Source: Streptomyces sp. B3I8
Lineage (GTDB): Bacteria; Actinomycetota; Actinomycetes; Streptomycetales; Streptomycetaceae
DNA: 64,000 bases
Direction: 5' to 3'
NCBI RefSeq assembly: GCF_030816915.1
Contig: NZ_JAUSYN010000002.1
Span: 5,593,501 to 5,657,500 of the forward strand
Positions 46,119 to 54,541 of the stretch are shown here, one piece after another. The notes beneath the pieces are model-generated. The model saw nothing but the letters and a program-made list of their open reading frames with translations, was not told where the DNA came from and searched no databases. Numbering within the stretch: the first letter of the stretch is position 1; each line of letters begins with the position of its first letter. The position numbers were made by a program, and so were the translations under genes.

Positions 46119-46222
46119 GGAACGAACCCTGTCCATCCGGCTGCACCGCCGACCGCTCCCGGAGTACCCTTCCTTGATCGTTGGGACGGGTTGTTCACGG
46201 GGGAACGGAAGGCGGTGCACGG

Positions 46223-47470
46223 GTGGGCTCGGGAGGGCTGGAGCTGCCTCCTGGTGACGAGGGTCACGAGGAACGGGGTGGCAACTCCGCGGACGTCCCA
46301 CCCGGCGCGGTGTCGCTGGCCCGGCCGATGGAGCGCGGCTCCATCGGCCCGGAACTGGACTGGAACGCCGACGCCTGGCACGAGGTGCGCACCCGCGCCC
46401 AGCGGGCGGGCCGCGCGTACATCTGGCTGAATCTGGTCGAGCAGCGGCTGCGCGCGGTCGTGGCCGCCGTCCTGCGCCCGATCTACGAACCCGTCCACGG
46501 CGACGACTGGGTCGTCGCCGCGGCCGGGCCGGCCGGCCAGGAGTGGGTGCAACGGGCCGTCGCCGTACGAGAGGTGAGCCGCCGCAAGGGCTATCTGCTC
46601 GACCCGGCCGACGACAACGTGCTCAGCTTCCTCACCCTGCCCCAGCTCCGCGAGCTGATGGTGCAGCATTGGCCGTGCTTCGAGCCCTACATGGACGAGC
46701 GCCGCGACGTCGAACTCGCCATGGACGAGCTGGAGGTGACGCGCAACGTCGTCTCCCGCAACCGGGCGCTGTCCGAGGCCGTGCTCGCCCAGGCCGAACG
46801 GGCCTCCGCCCGGCTCCTGGAGATCCTCGGCGCCGGCAGCGACGTGCCCTCCGCCCGTCGGCTGCCCGTCGACGCGGTCGAGGACCTGGTCGGCGAGCGG
46901 TACGCCGACGTGGTCGCCGTCCACCCCGACCGGGTGCGGCTGCTGCGCCAGTTCCCCGCCGAGGACATCTTCGGCTCCGCCCGCCGGCTCGACGCCGTAG
47001 GCATCGGGCTCAACCTGCTGGTGCAGAACTTCTCCGGCCGGCGGCTGGTCCGGCTCGCCGAGTCCGGCACCCGGGTGCGGCTGCTGTTCCTCAACCCGGC
47101 CTCCAGCGCGGTCAAGCGCCGCGAACGCGAACTGGGGATGAAACGGGGTGAACTGGGGCGCTCGGTGGAGATGAACATCCTGCACATGCGGCGCGTGCGC
47201 TCCCGGCTGCGCGACCCCGACGCCTTCCAGATCCAGGTCTACGACGACACCCCCCGCTTCTCCGCCTACCTGGTCGACGGGGACGGCTCCGACGGCATCG
47301 CGGTGGTGCAGTCCTATCTGCGGGGCGCCCGCGGCATGGAGACCCCGGTGATGGTGCTGCGCGGTGCCGGCCGGGTGGTGAAGGCGGACGACGTGATGGA
47401 CGCCGGGCTCTTCCCCACCTACCGGGAGGAGTTCGAGACCTCCTGGGCGGACTCGCGGCCGGTCTCCTGA
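46223..47470 (+). CDS. SAV2148-family protein (HEPN / PLD-like)
   Basis: A 415-residue protein typical of Streptomyces. It starts VGSGGLELPPGDEGHEERGG, a conserved family beginning, from GTG 46223 with GGAAGG upstream. Middle helices (AYIWLNLVEQRLRAVVAAVL, QHWPCFEPYMDERRDVELAM) are of the HEPN type. The C-terminal third resembles a phospholipase-D-like or DUF5919 fold: IGLNLLVQNFSGRRLVRLAE, GTRVRLLFLNPASSAVKRRE. No transmembrane segment. Function unknown; HEPN domains often occur in RNases of toxin systems, but the RxxxxH motif was not found. A strong hairpin follows 18 bp after the stop. Confidence 0.88.
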   Translation: MGSGGLELPPGDEGHEERGGNSADVPPGAVSLARPMERGSIGPELDWNADAWHEVRTRAQRAGRAYIWLNLVEQRLRAVVAAVLRPIYEPVHGDDWVVAAAGPAGQEWVQRAVAVREVSRRKGYLLDPADDNVLSFLTLPQLRELMVQHWPCFEPYMDERRDVELAMDELEVTRNVVSRNRALSEAVLAQAERASARLLEILGAGSDVPSARRLPVDAVEDLVGERYADVVAVHPDRVRLLRQFPAEDIFGSARRLDAVGIGLNLLVQNFSGRRLVRLAESGTRVRLLFLNPASSAVKRRERELGMKRGELGRSVEMNILHMRRVRSRLRDPDAFQIQVYDDTPRFSAYLVDGDGSDGIAVVQSYLRGARGMETPVMVLRGAGRVVKADDVMDAGLFPTYREEFETSWADSRPVS

Positions 47471-47488
47471 GGTGCCCCGATGCGCCCC

Positions 47489-47524
47489 CCGATGTGCCTC
47501 GACGCGCCCTGCGAGGCACATCGG
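47489..47524. terminator. Hairpin terminator after the SAV2148 gene
   Basis: Perfect 12-bp arms CCGATGTGCCTC and GAGGCACATCGG with a 12-base loop. Located 18 bp after the stop at 47470. Confidence 0.85.
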
Positions 47525-47690
47525 AGGTGCCCCCGAGTGCCTTTGTGGTGCCCCCTGAGAGGGTCCCCGGAGGGCAGGGTTCGCGGGGTCCCGCCGGGGC
47601 CGCTGAGCGGAATCCCCTGTTCGGATTGTCAGTGGCGCATGCGAAGGTGATGACCACTGGGGGAACGCACCACCACGAAGGGGGACCGTC

Positions 47691-48428
47691 ATGGCCTGGC
47701 ACCGGGAGCTGCTGGTCGGCTTCGACCTGGAGACGACGGGCACGGACCCGTACGAGGCACGCATCGTCACCGGGGCGGTGATCGAGGTCAGGGACGGGGA
47801 ACGCCAAGGACACCGGCAGTGGCTGGCCGACCCGGGCGTGGAGATCCCCGAGGACGCCATCGCCGTGCACGGCATCACCAATGAACGCGCGGCGGCCGAG
47901 GGCTCCCCTCCGGACCGGGTGGCGGACGCGATCGCCGAGGTCCTGACCGGGTACTGGCGCGCGGGCGTGCCCGTCGTCGCCTACAACGCGGCGTTCGACC
48001 TCACCCTGCTCAGCGCGGAACTGCGGCGCCACGGGCTGCCGTCGCTGCGCGAGCGGCTGGACGGCGCGGACCCGGCGCCCGTCGTCGACCCCTACACCGT
48101 CGACCGGCGGGTGGAGCGCTACCGGCGCGGAAAGCGGAACCTTGAGGCGGTCTGCGGGGAGTACGGCGTCGTGCTCGGCACCGCGCACGACGCGACGGCG
48201 GACGCGGTGGCCGCGGCGCGGCTGACGACCGCGATAGCCGACCGCCACCCGAAGATCGCGTCCCTCACCCCGGCGGAGCTGCACGCCCGTCAGATCGAGT
48301 GGTACGCGGACTGGGCGGCGGACTTCCAGGCGTTCCTGCGCCGCAAGGGCGCCGACGACGCGGTCGTCGACGGCCGCTGGCCCCTCCGGGAACCGGCGGA
48401 GGAAACGGTGCGCGGGGGCGCCTCCTAG
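47691..48428 (+). CDS. DnaQ-like 3'-5' exonuclease
   Basis: A 245-residue DEDDh exonuclease like the proofreading subunit of DNA polymerase III or an RNase T-like enzyme. The four acidic positions and His are in LVGFDLETTGTDPYEARIVT (D, E), VVAYNAAFDLTLLSAELRRH (D) and TAHDATADAVAAARL (H, D), and AIAVHGITNERAA is also conserved. No polymerase-interaction or GIY-YIG domain is attached. The ATG 47691 has GAAGGGG upstream. Stand-alone relatives are frequent in Streptomyces and not assigned to one process. Confidence 0.92.
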   Translation: MAWHRELLVGFDLETTGTDPYEARIVTGAVIEVRDGERQGHRQWLADPGVEIPEDAIAVHGITNERAAAEGSPPDRVADAIAEVLTGYWRAGVPVVAYNAAFDLTLLSAELRRHGLPSLRERLDGADPAPVVDPYTVDRRVERYRRGKRNLEAVCGEYGVVLGTAHDATADAVAAARLTTAIADRHPKIASLTPAELHARQIEWYADWAADFQAFLRRKGADDAVVDGRWPLREPAEETVRGGAS

Positions 48429-48473
48429 CCCGACACCGAGGGCTCGCCATGCCCTGTGAGGGACGGGCTGTGT

Positions 48474-48640
48474 CGGCTGTGCGGCTCCGCCGCGTGGGCG
48501 CGAGCAAAGGGGCGCGGAGAACTGCGCGACCAGCCACAGCGCACCCGCCCACGTACCCCACCCACCCGAGCACTCCCGCGCACTCTCCCGCCCCCGGCTG
48601 CCTCTCCCGGGGTGCAAGGGGCGGAGCCCCTTGCAGATAC
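48474..48640. repeat. Intergenic repeat cluster between convergent genes
   Basis: Contains TGTGCGGCTCCGCCGCGTGG (48477-48496, shared with 36829), a right-arm-plus-tail copy of the dispersed element (48507-48549, with GGAGAACTGCGCGACCAGCC, then ACAGCGCACCCGCC), and a strong hairpin TGCAAGGGG-CGGA-GCCCCTTGCA at 48613-48636. The last probably ends transcripts from both sides. Confidence 0.75.
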
Positions 48641-48666
48641 GGGAAGGGCAGGGGCGGCGGGAGATC

Positions 48667-49542
48667 TCAGAACGGATACCACCGCACCTCCGGGTCACCG
48701 TCGCGCAGCGACCGCACCCGGCGCTCGAACTCGGCGAGAGCCGCGTCGCCGGCCGGCGCATGCTGCGCCACCCACGCGCAGCTCGCCGTCTCCCGCGCCC
48801 CGCGCAGCACCGCGCACCCCTCCCACTCCCGCACATCCCACCCGTACTCCCGGGTGAAGGCGTCGTAGGCCTCGTTCCCGAGCCCGTACCGGTCGCGCGA
48901 GAGTGCCATCACCACCAGGTCGTGCTCCCGCAGATCGGAGGAGAACGTCTCCAGGTCCACCAGCACCGGGCCGTCCGGGCCCACGTGCACATTGCGCGGC
49001 AGCGCGTCCCCGTGGATCGGCCCCGGCGGCAGGTGCGGGACGAGCGCGGCCGCGGCCGCCGCGAAGCCGTCCCGGCGCTCCCGCAGATACGCCGCGTCCT
49101 CCGGGTCGATCGCGTCCCCCGCGAGCCGCAGCCACCGCTCCACCCCGCCCAGCAGCTCCCGGCGCGGCAGCGCGAGGCCGGGGTCGGGCAGGGCGTGCAC
49201 CTGCCGCAGCAGTGCGGCGAGATCGCGCGGTCCGGCCGGCCGGACCGCGTCCGGCAGCCGGTGCCACACGGTCACCGGGTGTCCCTCGACCAGCAGCGGC
49301 TCGGGCACGGCCGCCCGCACCGCGGGAACGCCCGCCTCGGCCAGCCACCCGGCGACGGCCAGTTCGCGGCGGGCCCGCGCGGGCAGGTCCGCGTCGTCCC
49401 GGCCGACCTTGACGACCAGGTCGCCGGTGTCGAACACCGCGTTCTCGCCGAGGGCGAGAAGCCGCGCCTCCCGGGCCGCCCGTCCCCCACCGGGCACCAC
49501 GTCCGCCTCCGCGAGTACCTCGCGTGCCCGGGCCTCGTCCAT
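48667..49542 (-). CDS. Aminoglycoside phosphotransferase-family kinase
   Basis: A 291-residue kinase-like protein with intact catalytic motifs, unlike the relative at 31779. N-lobe: ALGENAVFDTGDLVVKVGRD (Lys). Catalytic loop: GPIHGDALPRNVHVGPDG (Asp base and Asn). Metal motif: PVLVDLETFSSDLREHDLVV. It should phosphorylate a small hydroxylated molecule; substrate unknown. ATG 49542 has GGCGGAGGCGG upstream; the frame is open to 49641 with an Arg-rich stretch that is not protein-like. Convergent with the DnaQ-like gene. Confidence 0.88.
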   Translation of the reverse strand: MDEARAREVLAEADVVPGGGRAAREARLLALGENAVFDTGDLVVKVGRDDADLPARARRELAVAGWLAEAGVPAVRAAVPEPLLVEGHPVTVWHRLPDAVRPAGPRDLAALLRQVHALPDPGLALPRRELLGGVERWLRLAGDAIDPEDAAYLRERRDGFAAAAAALVPHLPPGPIHGDALPRNVHVGPDGPVLVDLETFSSDLREHDLVVMALSRDRYGLGNEAYDAFTREYGWDVREWEGCAVLRGARETASCAWVAQHAPAGDAALAEFERRVRSLRDGDPEVRWYPF

Positions 49543-49890
49543 CGTCCGCCTCCGCCTTCCGTGATCCCCGTGACTGGATCTCCGCGATCGATCCTCGCGA
49601 TCGGATCTCCGTGATCGTTCACGCGTCGGAAAGTGTCGCACTCACGGCGACCGAGGGAATTTCACGGGGGCCGGTTCCACGCGTGCGGTGAAAGACCGGC
49701 GCACTTCACGTCACGGGCGGATCACTTGATAACGCTCGGATAACGCGGGGCTCGCCTGGCATGGCCGTCGACCCTTCTCACCCCTTGGACCGTTACCCCC
49801 CGCAGAAGGTTGTGCTCCCCGGATGTTGCTCTCTTGGTAAGAGCCTTCTTAACGTGGGATGAACTCCAATCGAAGCCAGGGAGTTGGCCC
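49543..49890. promoter_or_regulatory. 348-bp divergent region with direct repeats
   Basis: Separates the kinase gene (minus) and the CDP-alcohol transferase gene (plus). It includes GATC-containing repeats (GGATCTCCGCGATCGATCCT then GATCGGATCTCCGTGATCG, about 49576-49616), the octamer GATAACGC twice (49728-49746), and a small hairpin CTCTTGGTAAGAG near 49831. No reliable -35/-10 pair and no ORF assigned. Confidence 0.55.
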
Positions 49891-51201
49891 ATGCCATCGA
49901 AACACCGGGACGTGCCCGACCTCGCCGAGGTGCGCCGTCTCGTCCAGAAGAAGCGCGACGCGTGGTGGACCGTGCTCCTCGTCGACCCGGTCGCCACACC
50001 CCTTGTGCGGCTGGTCGCGAAGCGCACGCGCATCACACCGAACCAGATCACCTGGGGCGCGCTGCTGCTCGGCCTCGTCGCGGCGGGCTGCTTCTGGCAG
50101 GGGGACTGGCAGTGGCTGATCATCGGCGCCGTCGTCTACCACGTCAGCTTCATCCTGGACTGCATGGACGGCAAGGTCGCCCGGCTCACCGGCCAGGGTT
50201 CGGTCTTCGGCGCCTGGCTCGACTACATCTTCGACCGGGTCCGCGTCATGGCCTGTGCCGTCGCCCTGATGGCCGGTCAGTACCACCGCACCGATGACAC
50301 GCTGTACATCTGGCTCGCCGCCGTGGTGATCTTCCTCGACGGGCTGAGGTACCTCAACTCGCTCGAGATCTTCAAGACCCGGCACAGCATGCGCAAGCAG
50401 ATCAAGGCCCGCCTGCGCGCGGCCCGCCGTGCCGAGAACGCCTCCCAGGTCGCCTTCATGGAGGACCTGCTGCGGGACAACCCGTCGGCGGACATCGAGC
50501 AGGACCTGCGCCGCGCCGCCGAGGAGGGCACCCGTGCCCTGACCGCCGAGGACGGCGGGCTGCTGTCCGAGGCGCAGGGCGCCGCGCTGCTGGCCGAGGC
50601 CGAGGTGCGGGAGGGCGGGCCGACGACGGCGACGGGTACCTCCGTCCCGGCCGCCGATGCCGGCCAGGACACCGTCGGCGCGCACATCCCCGCGCCCCGG
50701 GCAGCCGAGGGTGCCGAGGCCCCTGGCGCCGAGGGCGCCGGAACCGGCGACGGCGCCGCGACCGCCGAGGGCGCCGCGGAGTCCACCGGAGGGAAGGGCC
50801 TGCCGCGCAACGCCCGGGTCATCGACCTGCACCAGGAGTTCCGCCACCGCTTCCCGGCCTACCTGCGGTTCCGCTCCTTCCTGCTGCGGCACCGCATCCG
50901 TACGCACCTGATCAGCGGCATCGAGTTCCAGATGGGCGTCTTCATCGTCGGCCCGCTGATCAACGCGGTCATCCCGACCACGATCGTGGCCGGCGCGCTG
51001 CTGCTGGTGTTCGAGCTCGCCATCGTCTACAAGCTGCTGCTGTCGACGCGCGACTTCGCCCGCACCATCGACTCCTTCGACCGTGAGGCGGCGGCCCGCG
51101 CGGCCGCGGCCGCCGAGGAGGCCGCCGCCCTCGGGGTGACGGTTCCCGGCGAGGGGAGCGCGGACGCGACGGCGCAGGGCGCAGCGACCCAGGGCGTCTG
51201 A
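49891..51201 (+). CDS. CDP-alcohol phosphatidyltransferase-family membrane enzyme
   Basis: A 436-residue integral membrane protein. The signature is DCMDGKVARLTGQGSVFGAW then LDYIFD, matching DGx2ARx8Gx3Dx3D, so it should transfer a phospho-alcohol from a CDP-activated lipid or head group, as in phosphatidylinositol-phosphate synthesis. Helices: ALLLGLVAAGCFW, WLIIGAVVYHVSFIL, VFIVGPLINAVIPTTIVAGA. An insert of about 140 residues (about 180-320) with charged helices and a low-complexity Ala/Glu/Gly stretch separates the active-site half from the last helices. ATG 49891 with AGGGAG upstream. The product is not predictable. A strong hairpin follows. Confidence 0.88.
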   Translation: MPSKHRDVPDLAEVRRLVQKKRDAWWTVLLVDPVATPLVRLVAKRTRITPNQITWGALLLGLVAAGCFWQGDWQWLIIGAVVYHVSFILDCMDGKVARLTGQGSVFGAWLDYIFDRVRVMACAVALMAGQYHRTDDTLYIWLAAVVIFLDGLRYLNSLEIFKTRHSMRKQIKARLRAARRAENASQVAFMEDLLRDNPSADIEQDLRRAAEEGTRALTAEDGGLLSEAQGAALLAEAEVREGGPTTATGTSVPAADAGQDTVGAHIPAPRAAEGAEAPGAEGAGTGDGAATAEGAAESTGGKGLPRNARVIDLHQEFRHRFPAYLRFRSFLLRHRIRTHLISGIEFQMGVFIVGPLINAVIPTTIVAGALLLVFELAIVYKLLLSTRDFARTIDSFDREAAARAAAAAEEAAALGVTVPGEGSADATAQGAATQGV

Positions 51202-51245
51202 GCCGTACCCGCACGCCGGCCGGTCGGCCGGCAAAGGCGAAGGGC

Positions 51246-51301
51246 GACGGCGAAGGGCGGGGCCGGGGTGGACATCCACCCCGGCCCCGCCCTTCGCCGT
51301 C
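51246..51301. terminator. 27-bp perfect bidirectional terminator
   Basis: Arms begin GACGGCGAAGGGCGGGGCCG (51246) and end CGGCCCCGCCCTTCGCCGTC (51301); they are perfectly complementary over 27 bp around a CA centre. It lies between stop codons of convergent genes, ending 4 bp before the MMPL stop. Confidence 0.92.
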
Positions 51302-51305
51302 CCTC

Positions 51306-53588
51306 TCAGATCCGTACCGTCTCCCCCTCGACCGTCGCCGCCGGCCACGCCGGCGCCACCGGCTCCGGCACCGACTCGTCGTGGGTGAGGTCGGGCAGCC
51401 GGCGCAGCCACTTCGGGAAGTACCAGTTGCGCTCGCCCAGCAGCGCCATCACCGCCGGGAGCAGCACGCCCCGGATGACGGTCGCGTCGATCAGCACCGC
51501 CGCCGCCAGGCCCACCCCCATCTGCTTCATGGACTGCATCGACAGCGTGCCGAAGATGGCGAACACGGCGACCATGATGACCGCGGCACTGGTGACGACG
51601 CCCGCCGTGGTGACCACACCGTGGGTGATCGCGTCCCGCGTCGTAAGGCCGCGCAGCCGCGCCTCGCGGATCCGGGAGACCACGAACACGTGGTAGTCCA
51701 TGCTCAGCCCGAACAGGATGACGAAGAGGAACAGCGGCAGCCAGGTGATGATGGCGCCCACGCCCTCCGCGCCCACCAGGGACGCGCCCCAGCCGTGCTG
51801 GAAGACCGCGACGAGGATGCCGTACGCGGCGCCCACCGACAGCAGGTTGAGCAGGATCGAGGTGATCGCCACCGTCAGCGAGCGGAACGACAGCAGCATC
51901 AGCACGAAGGCGAAGACCACGACGAACGCGAACACCGGGACGACGGCTCCGGCGAGTTGGTCGTTGAAGTCCTTCGAGCCGGCCACCTCGCCGGTGATGG
52001 GCGCCCGCACCCCGTCGACCTTGCCGAGCGTGGCCGGCCGCACCTCGTCGCGCAGCGTGTCCAGGCTCCGGCCCGCCTTGTCCAGGTCCGAGCCGCCGAC
52101 CAGCGGCACGTACACGAGGGCCAGGTTCTTCGCGTCGTTCACCTTGACCTCGACCGGGCCGCGCGAGGCGCCCGAACTCACCGCCCGCTCACGGAAGTCG
52201 TCGAGGGCGGCCCGCACCTCGGGGGCGTTGATGTCCTTCGCGTCGACGACCACCTCGGCGGGGCCCGAACCGCCCGGGAAGGCGTCGTTGACCCGGTCGT
52301 ACGTGGCGACGATCGGCAGCGAGTCGCCGAACTCCTGGTCCAGCGTGAGGTTCTGCGTCTTCATGCCGAGCGCGGGCGCGGCGATCGCCAGCAGCGTGCC
52401 GGCCGCGACGACCAGCGAGACGGCGGGCCTGGCCAGCACCACCCGGAGCACCGCGCCCCAGAACCGCGAACCCTCCCGCGCGGTGCGGCCGCGGCGCTCG
52501 GCCCGGCGCTGCCTCGCCTCGGGGCTGAGGTAGGGCACGCGCCCCTTCTCCACCCGCTCGCCCAGCAGCGAGAGCAGCGCGGGCAGCACGGTGACGGAAC
52601 CGACCATCGCGACCGCCACCACCATCAGCGAGGCCAGCCCCATCGCCTCGAACTCGGCGATCCCGGTGAACAGCATGCCCGCCATCGCCACGCACACCGT
52701 GACACCGGAGACCACGATCGCGCGGCCACTGGTCGCGGCGGCGATCCGCAGCGCGGTCGCCCCGTCCCGGCCCGCCGTCCGCTCCTCCCGCTCCCGGCGC
52801 AGGTAGAACAGGCAGTAGTCGACGCCGACGGCCAGGCCGACCAGCAGCATGACCGAGTTGGCGGTGTCGCTCATCGGCACGAGATGGCTGACGACCCCCA
52901 TCAGACCCATCGTGGCGACGATCGCGGTGATCGACAGCGCCACCGGCAGCAGCGCCGCGACCAGCGCGCCGAACGCGATCAGCAGAATGCCGAGCGCCAC
53001 GGGGACGGCGGAGAGCTCCGCCTGCTGGAAGTCGCTGCCGAAGGCGTCGTCGAACGTCTTCTGGATGCTCGCGCCGCCCACCTCCTCGATCCGCAGCGAC
53101 TCGTGCCCCTGCTGTACGCCCTCGACGGCGTCGAGCACCGGCTCGACCCGCTCGCCGGCGGTGTCCGCGTCGCCGCGCATGTCGAACTGGACGAGCGCGC
53201 TGCGGCCGTCCTCGGAGATCGTCTTCGTGTCGTAGGGCGAGGACACGTCCGTCACCCTGCCGGTGCCCTCGACCGCCTTGATCACGGCGGTGACGGCGGC
53301 GTGGAAGGCCGGGTCCGTGGCCCTGGTGCCGCCGCCCTTCGCCTGGACCAGTACGGACTCGCTCGCCGGTTCGTCGACGCCGGCGTCCTCCAGGATCCGC
53401 GCGGCGGTGTGCGTCTCACCGCTGAGCTGGTCGCTCTCCTTGACGTCGACCCGGCCCGCCACCGACCCGAGTCCCATCGCGACGGCGACGAACAGCACCC
53501 AGATGCCGACGGCGGCCCATCGGTGCCGAGCGCTCCAGCCGCCGGCGCGGGCGGCGATGCCGCGCACCCGTGTGTTGCCGTTTCCCAT
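51306..53588 (-). CDS. MMPL / RND-superfamily transporter
   Basis: A 760-residue inner-membrane transporter with two MMPL modules. Helix 1 (WAAVGIWVLFVAVAMGLGSV) is followed by a large outer loop; then five helices including the conserved GLAVGVDYCLFYLRREREE; then the second loop, and helices with FVILFGLSMDYHVFVVSRIR and AVLIDATVIRGVLLPAVMAL. The Asp-Tyr pairs belong to the proton-relay region of the family. It could export lipids or drugs. ATG 53588 (MGNGNTRVRG); AAGGGGG lies about 12 bp upstream. Upstream is a nested palindrome at 53655-53685. Confidence 0.93.
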   Translation of the reverse strand: MGNGNTRVRGIAARAGGWSARHRWAAVGIWVLFVAVAMGLGSVAGRVDVKESDQLSGETHTAARILEDAGVDEPASESVLVQAKGGGTRATDPAFHAAVTAVIKAVEGTGRVTDVSSPYDTKTISEDGRSALVQFDMRGDADTAGERVEPVLDAVEGVQQGHESLRIEEVGGASIQKTFDDAFGSDFQQAELSAVPVALGILLIAFGALVAALLPVALSITAIVATMGLMGVVSHLVPMSDTANSVMLLVGLAVGVDYCLFYLRREREERTAGRDGATALRIAAATSGRAIVVSGVTVCVAMAGMLFTGIAEFEAMGLASLMVVAVAMVGSVTVLPALLSLLGERVEKGRVPYLSPEARQRRAERRGRTAREGSRFWGAVLRVVLARPAVSLVVAAGTLLAIAAPALGMKTQNLTLDQEFGDSLPIVATYDRVNDAFPGGSGPAEVVVDAKDINAPEVRAALDDFRERAVSSGASRGPVEVKVNDAKNLALVYVPLVGGSDLDKAGRSLDTLRDEVRPATLGKVDGVRAPITGEVAGSKDFNDQLAGAVVPVFAFVVVFAFVLMLLSFRSLTVAITSILLNLLSVGAAYGILVAVFQHGWGASLVGAEGVGAIITWLPLFLFVILFGLSMDYHVFVVSRIREARLRGLTTRDAITHGVVTTAGVVTSAAVIMVAVFAIFGTLSMQSMKQMGVGLAAAVLIDATVIRGVLLPAVMALLGERNWYFPKWLRRLPDLTHDESVPEPVAPAWPAATVEGETVRI

Positions 53589-53654
53589 GACGGGCCAGCC
53601 CCCTTGTGCGTGGTGGCGGCCCCCTGCCGTCACCCGGTGCTTCGAAGGTATGTG

Positions 53655-53685
53655 CCGGACAAGAGCGTCTCTTCGTACTGTCCGG
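53655..53685. promoter_or_regulatory. Nested palindrome upstream of MMPL transporter
   Basis: Outer arms CCGGACA and TGTCCGG enclose the inner palindrome AAGAG-CGT-CTCTT. It is 67 bp upstream of the MMPL start and 130 bp from the divergent DUF1697 gene. It has the size of a TetR- or MarR-type operator, but no such regulator gene is nearby. Confidence 0.5.
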
Positions 53686-53814
53686 TGAACCCTGTGGGCC
53701 CTTCCTCCTTCCTGCGGACCGCACCGCCCTCCCCACGAGGGACGAGCCTGGCCCCTACACGTAAGGAATTTGTCGGGGGGCGCCGCTCAGGGTCGGCGGT
53801 CCTAGGGTGGGCGC

Positions 53815-54360
53815 ATGACGACGTACTCCGCGCTGCTGCGCGGGATCAATGTGGGCGGCAACAAGAAGGTGCCGATGGCCGACCTGCGCGCACTGCTGAC
53901 GGAGTCGGGGTACGGCGGCGTGCGCACGTATCTGCAGAGCGGCCAGGCCGTGTTCACGGCGGAGCGGGGCGACGAGGAGTCCCTGGCCGCGGACCTCGCG
54001 GCGGCGGTGGAGAAGCGGTTCGGCTTCGCGGTGGACGTCCTCGTCCGCGACCACGCGTATCTGCGGGCGGTGCGGCAGGGGTGTCCGTTCCCCGCGGACC
54101 GGCTGGAGGGCAGGCAGCTCCACGCGACGTTCTTCTCGGCACCGGTGGACGAGGAACGCTTCGCGTCGGTGGCGCGGGAGAGGTTCCTGCCGGAGGAGTT
54201 CCGGCTCGGGGACAGGGTGCTGTACCTGTACGCGCCGGAGGGACTGGGGCGGTCGAAGCTGGCGGTGGCGTTGGCGTCGCGGCGGGTGGTGGGAGATGTC
54301 GTCGCGACGACCCGCAACTGGAACACGGTCCGCAAGCTGGAGGAACTGACGGCGGTCTGA
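53815..54360 (+). CDS. DUF1697 protein
   Basis: A 181-residue cytoplasmic protein of the DUF1697 family. It begins TTYSALLRGINVGGNKKVPM, followed by ADLRALLTESGYGGVRTYLQ, SGQAVFTAERGDEE and TRNWNTVRKLEEL near the end. All are family hallmarks. Function unknown; the family is widespread in bacteria and usually monocistronic. Divergent from the MMPL gene, convergent with cbiX. Confidence 0.92.
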   Translation: MTTYSALLRGINVGGNKKVPMADLRALLTESGYGGVRTYLQSGQAVFTAERGDEESLAADLAAAVEKRFGFAVDVLVRDHAYLRAVRQGCPFPADRLEGRQLHATFFSAPVDEERFASVARERFLPEEFRLGDRVLYLYAPEGLGRSKLAVALASRRVVGDVVATTRNWNTVRKLEELTAV

Positions 54361-54403
54361 GCCGCCCGGGGGTTCTCGCGCCCCCGCCGACCCTTCCCGT
54401 CCC

Positions 54404-54504
54404 GACCCCGGGGGCTCCGCCCCCGGACCCCGAAAAGATCGCGCGGTTGCCCGCGCCCCTGTCAGGGGCGCGGGCAACCGCGCGGCCGGCCACGACGCGC
54501 CCGC
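54404..54504. repeat. Full copy of dispersed palindromic element
   Basis: Leader GGGGGCTCCGCCCCCGGACC-CCGAAAAGAT, then 22-bp perfect arms: CGCGCGGTTGCCCGCGCCCC-TG (54440-54461) and CAGGGGCGCGGGCAACCGCG-CG (54463-54484), then the tail GCCGGCCACGACGCGCCCGC. Relative to the copy at 26001, both an A-T and a C-G pair are changed with compensation. It lies between convergent genes and probably ends both transcripts. Confidence 0.88.
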
Positions 54505-54541
54505 AGCCGCCGTGCGACAGGAGCCCCCGGCCCGGAAGGCG

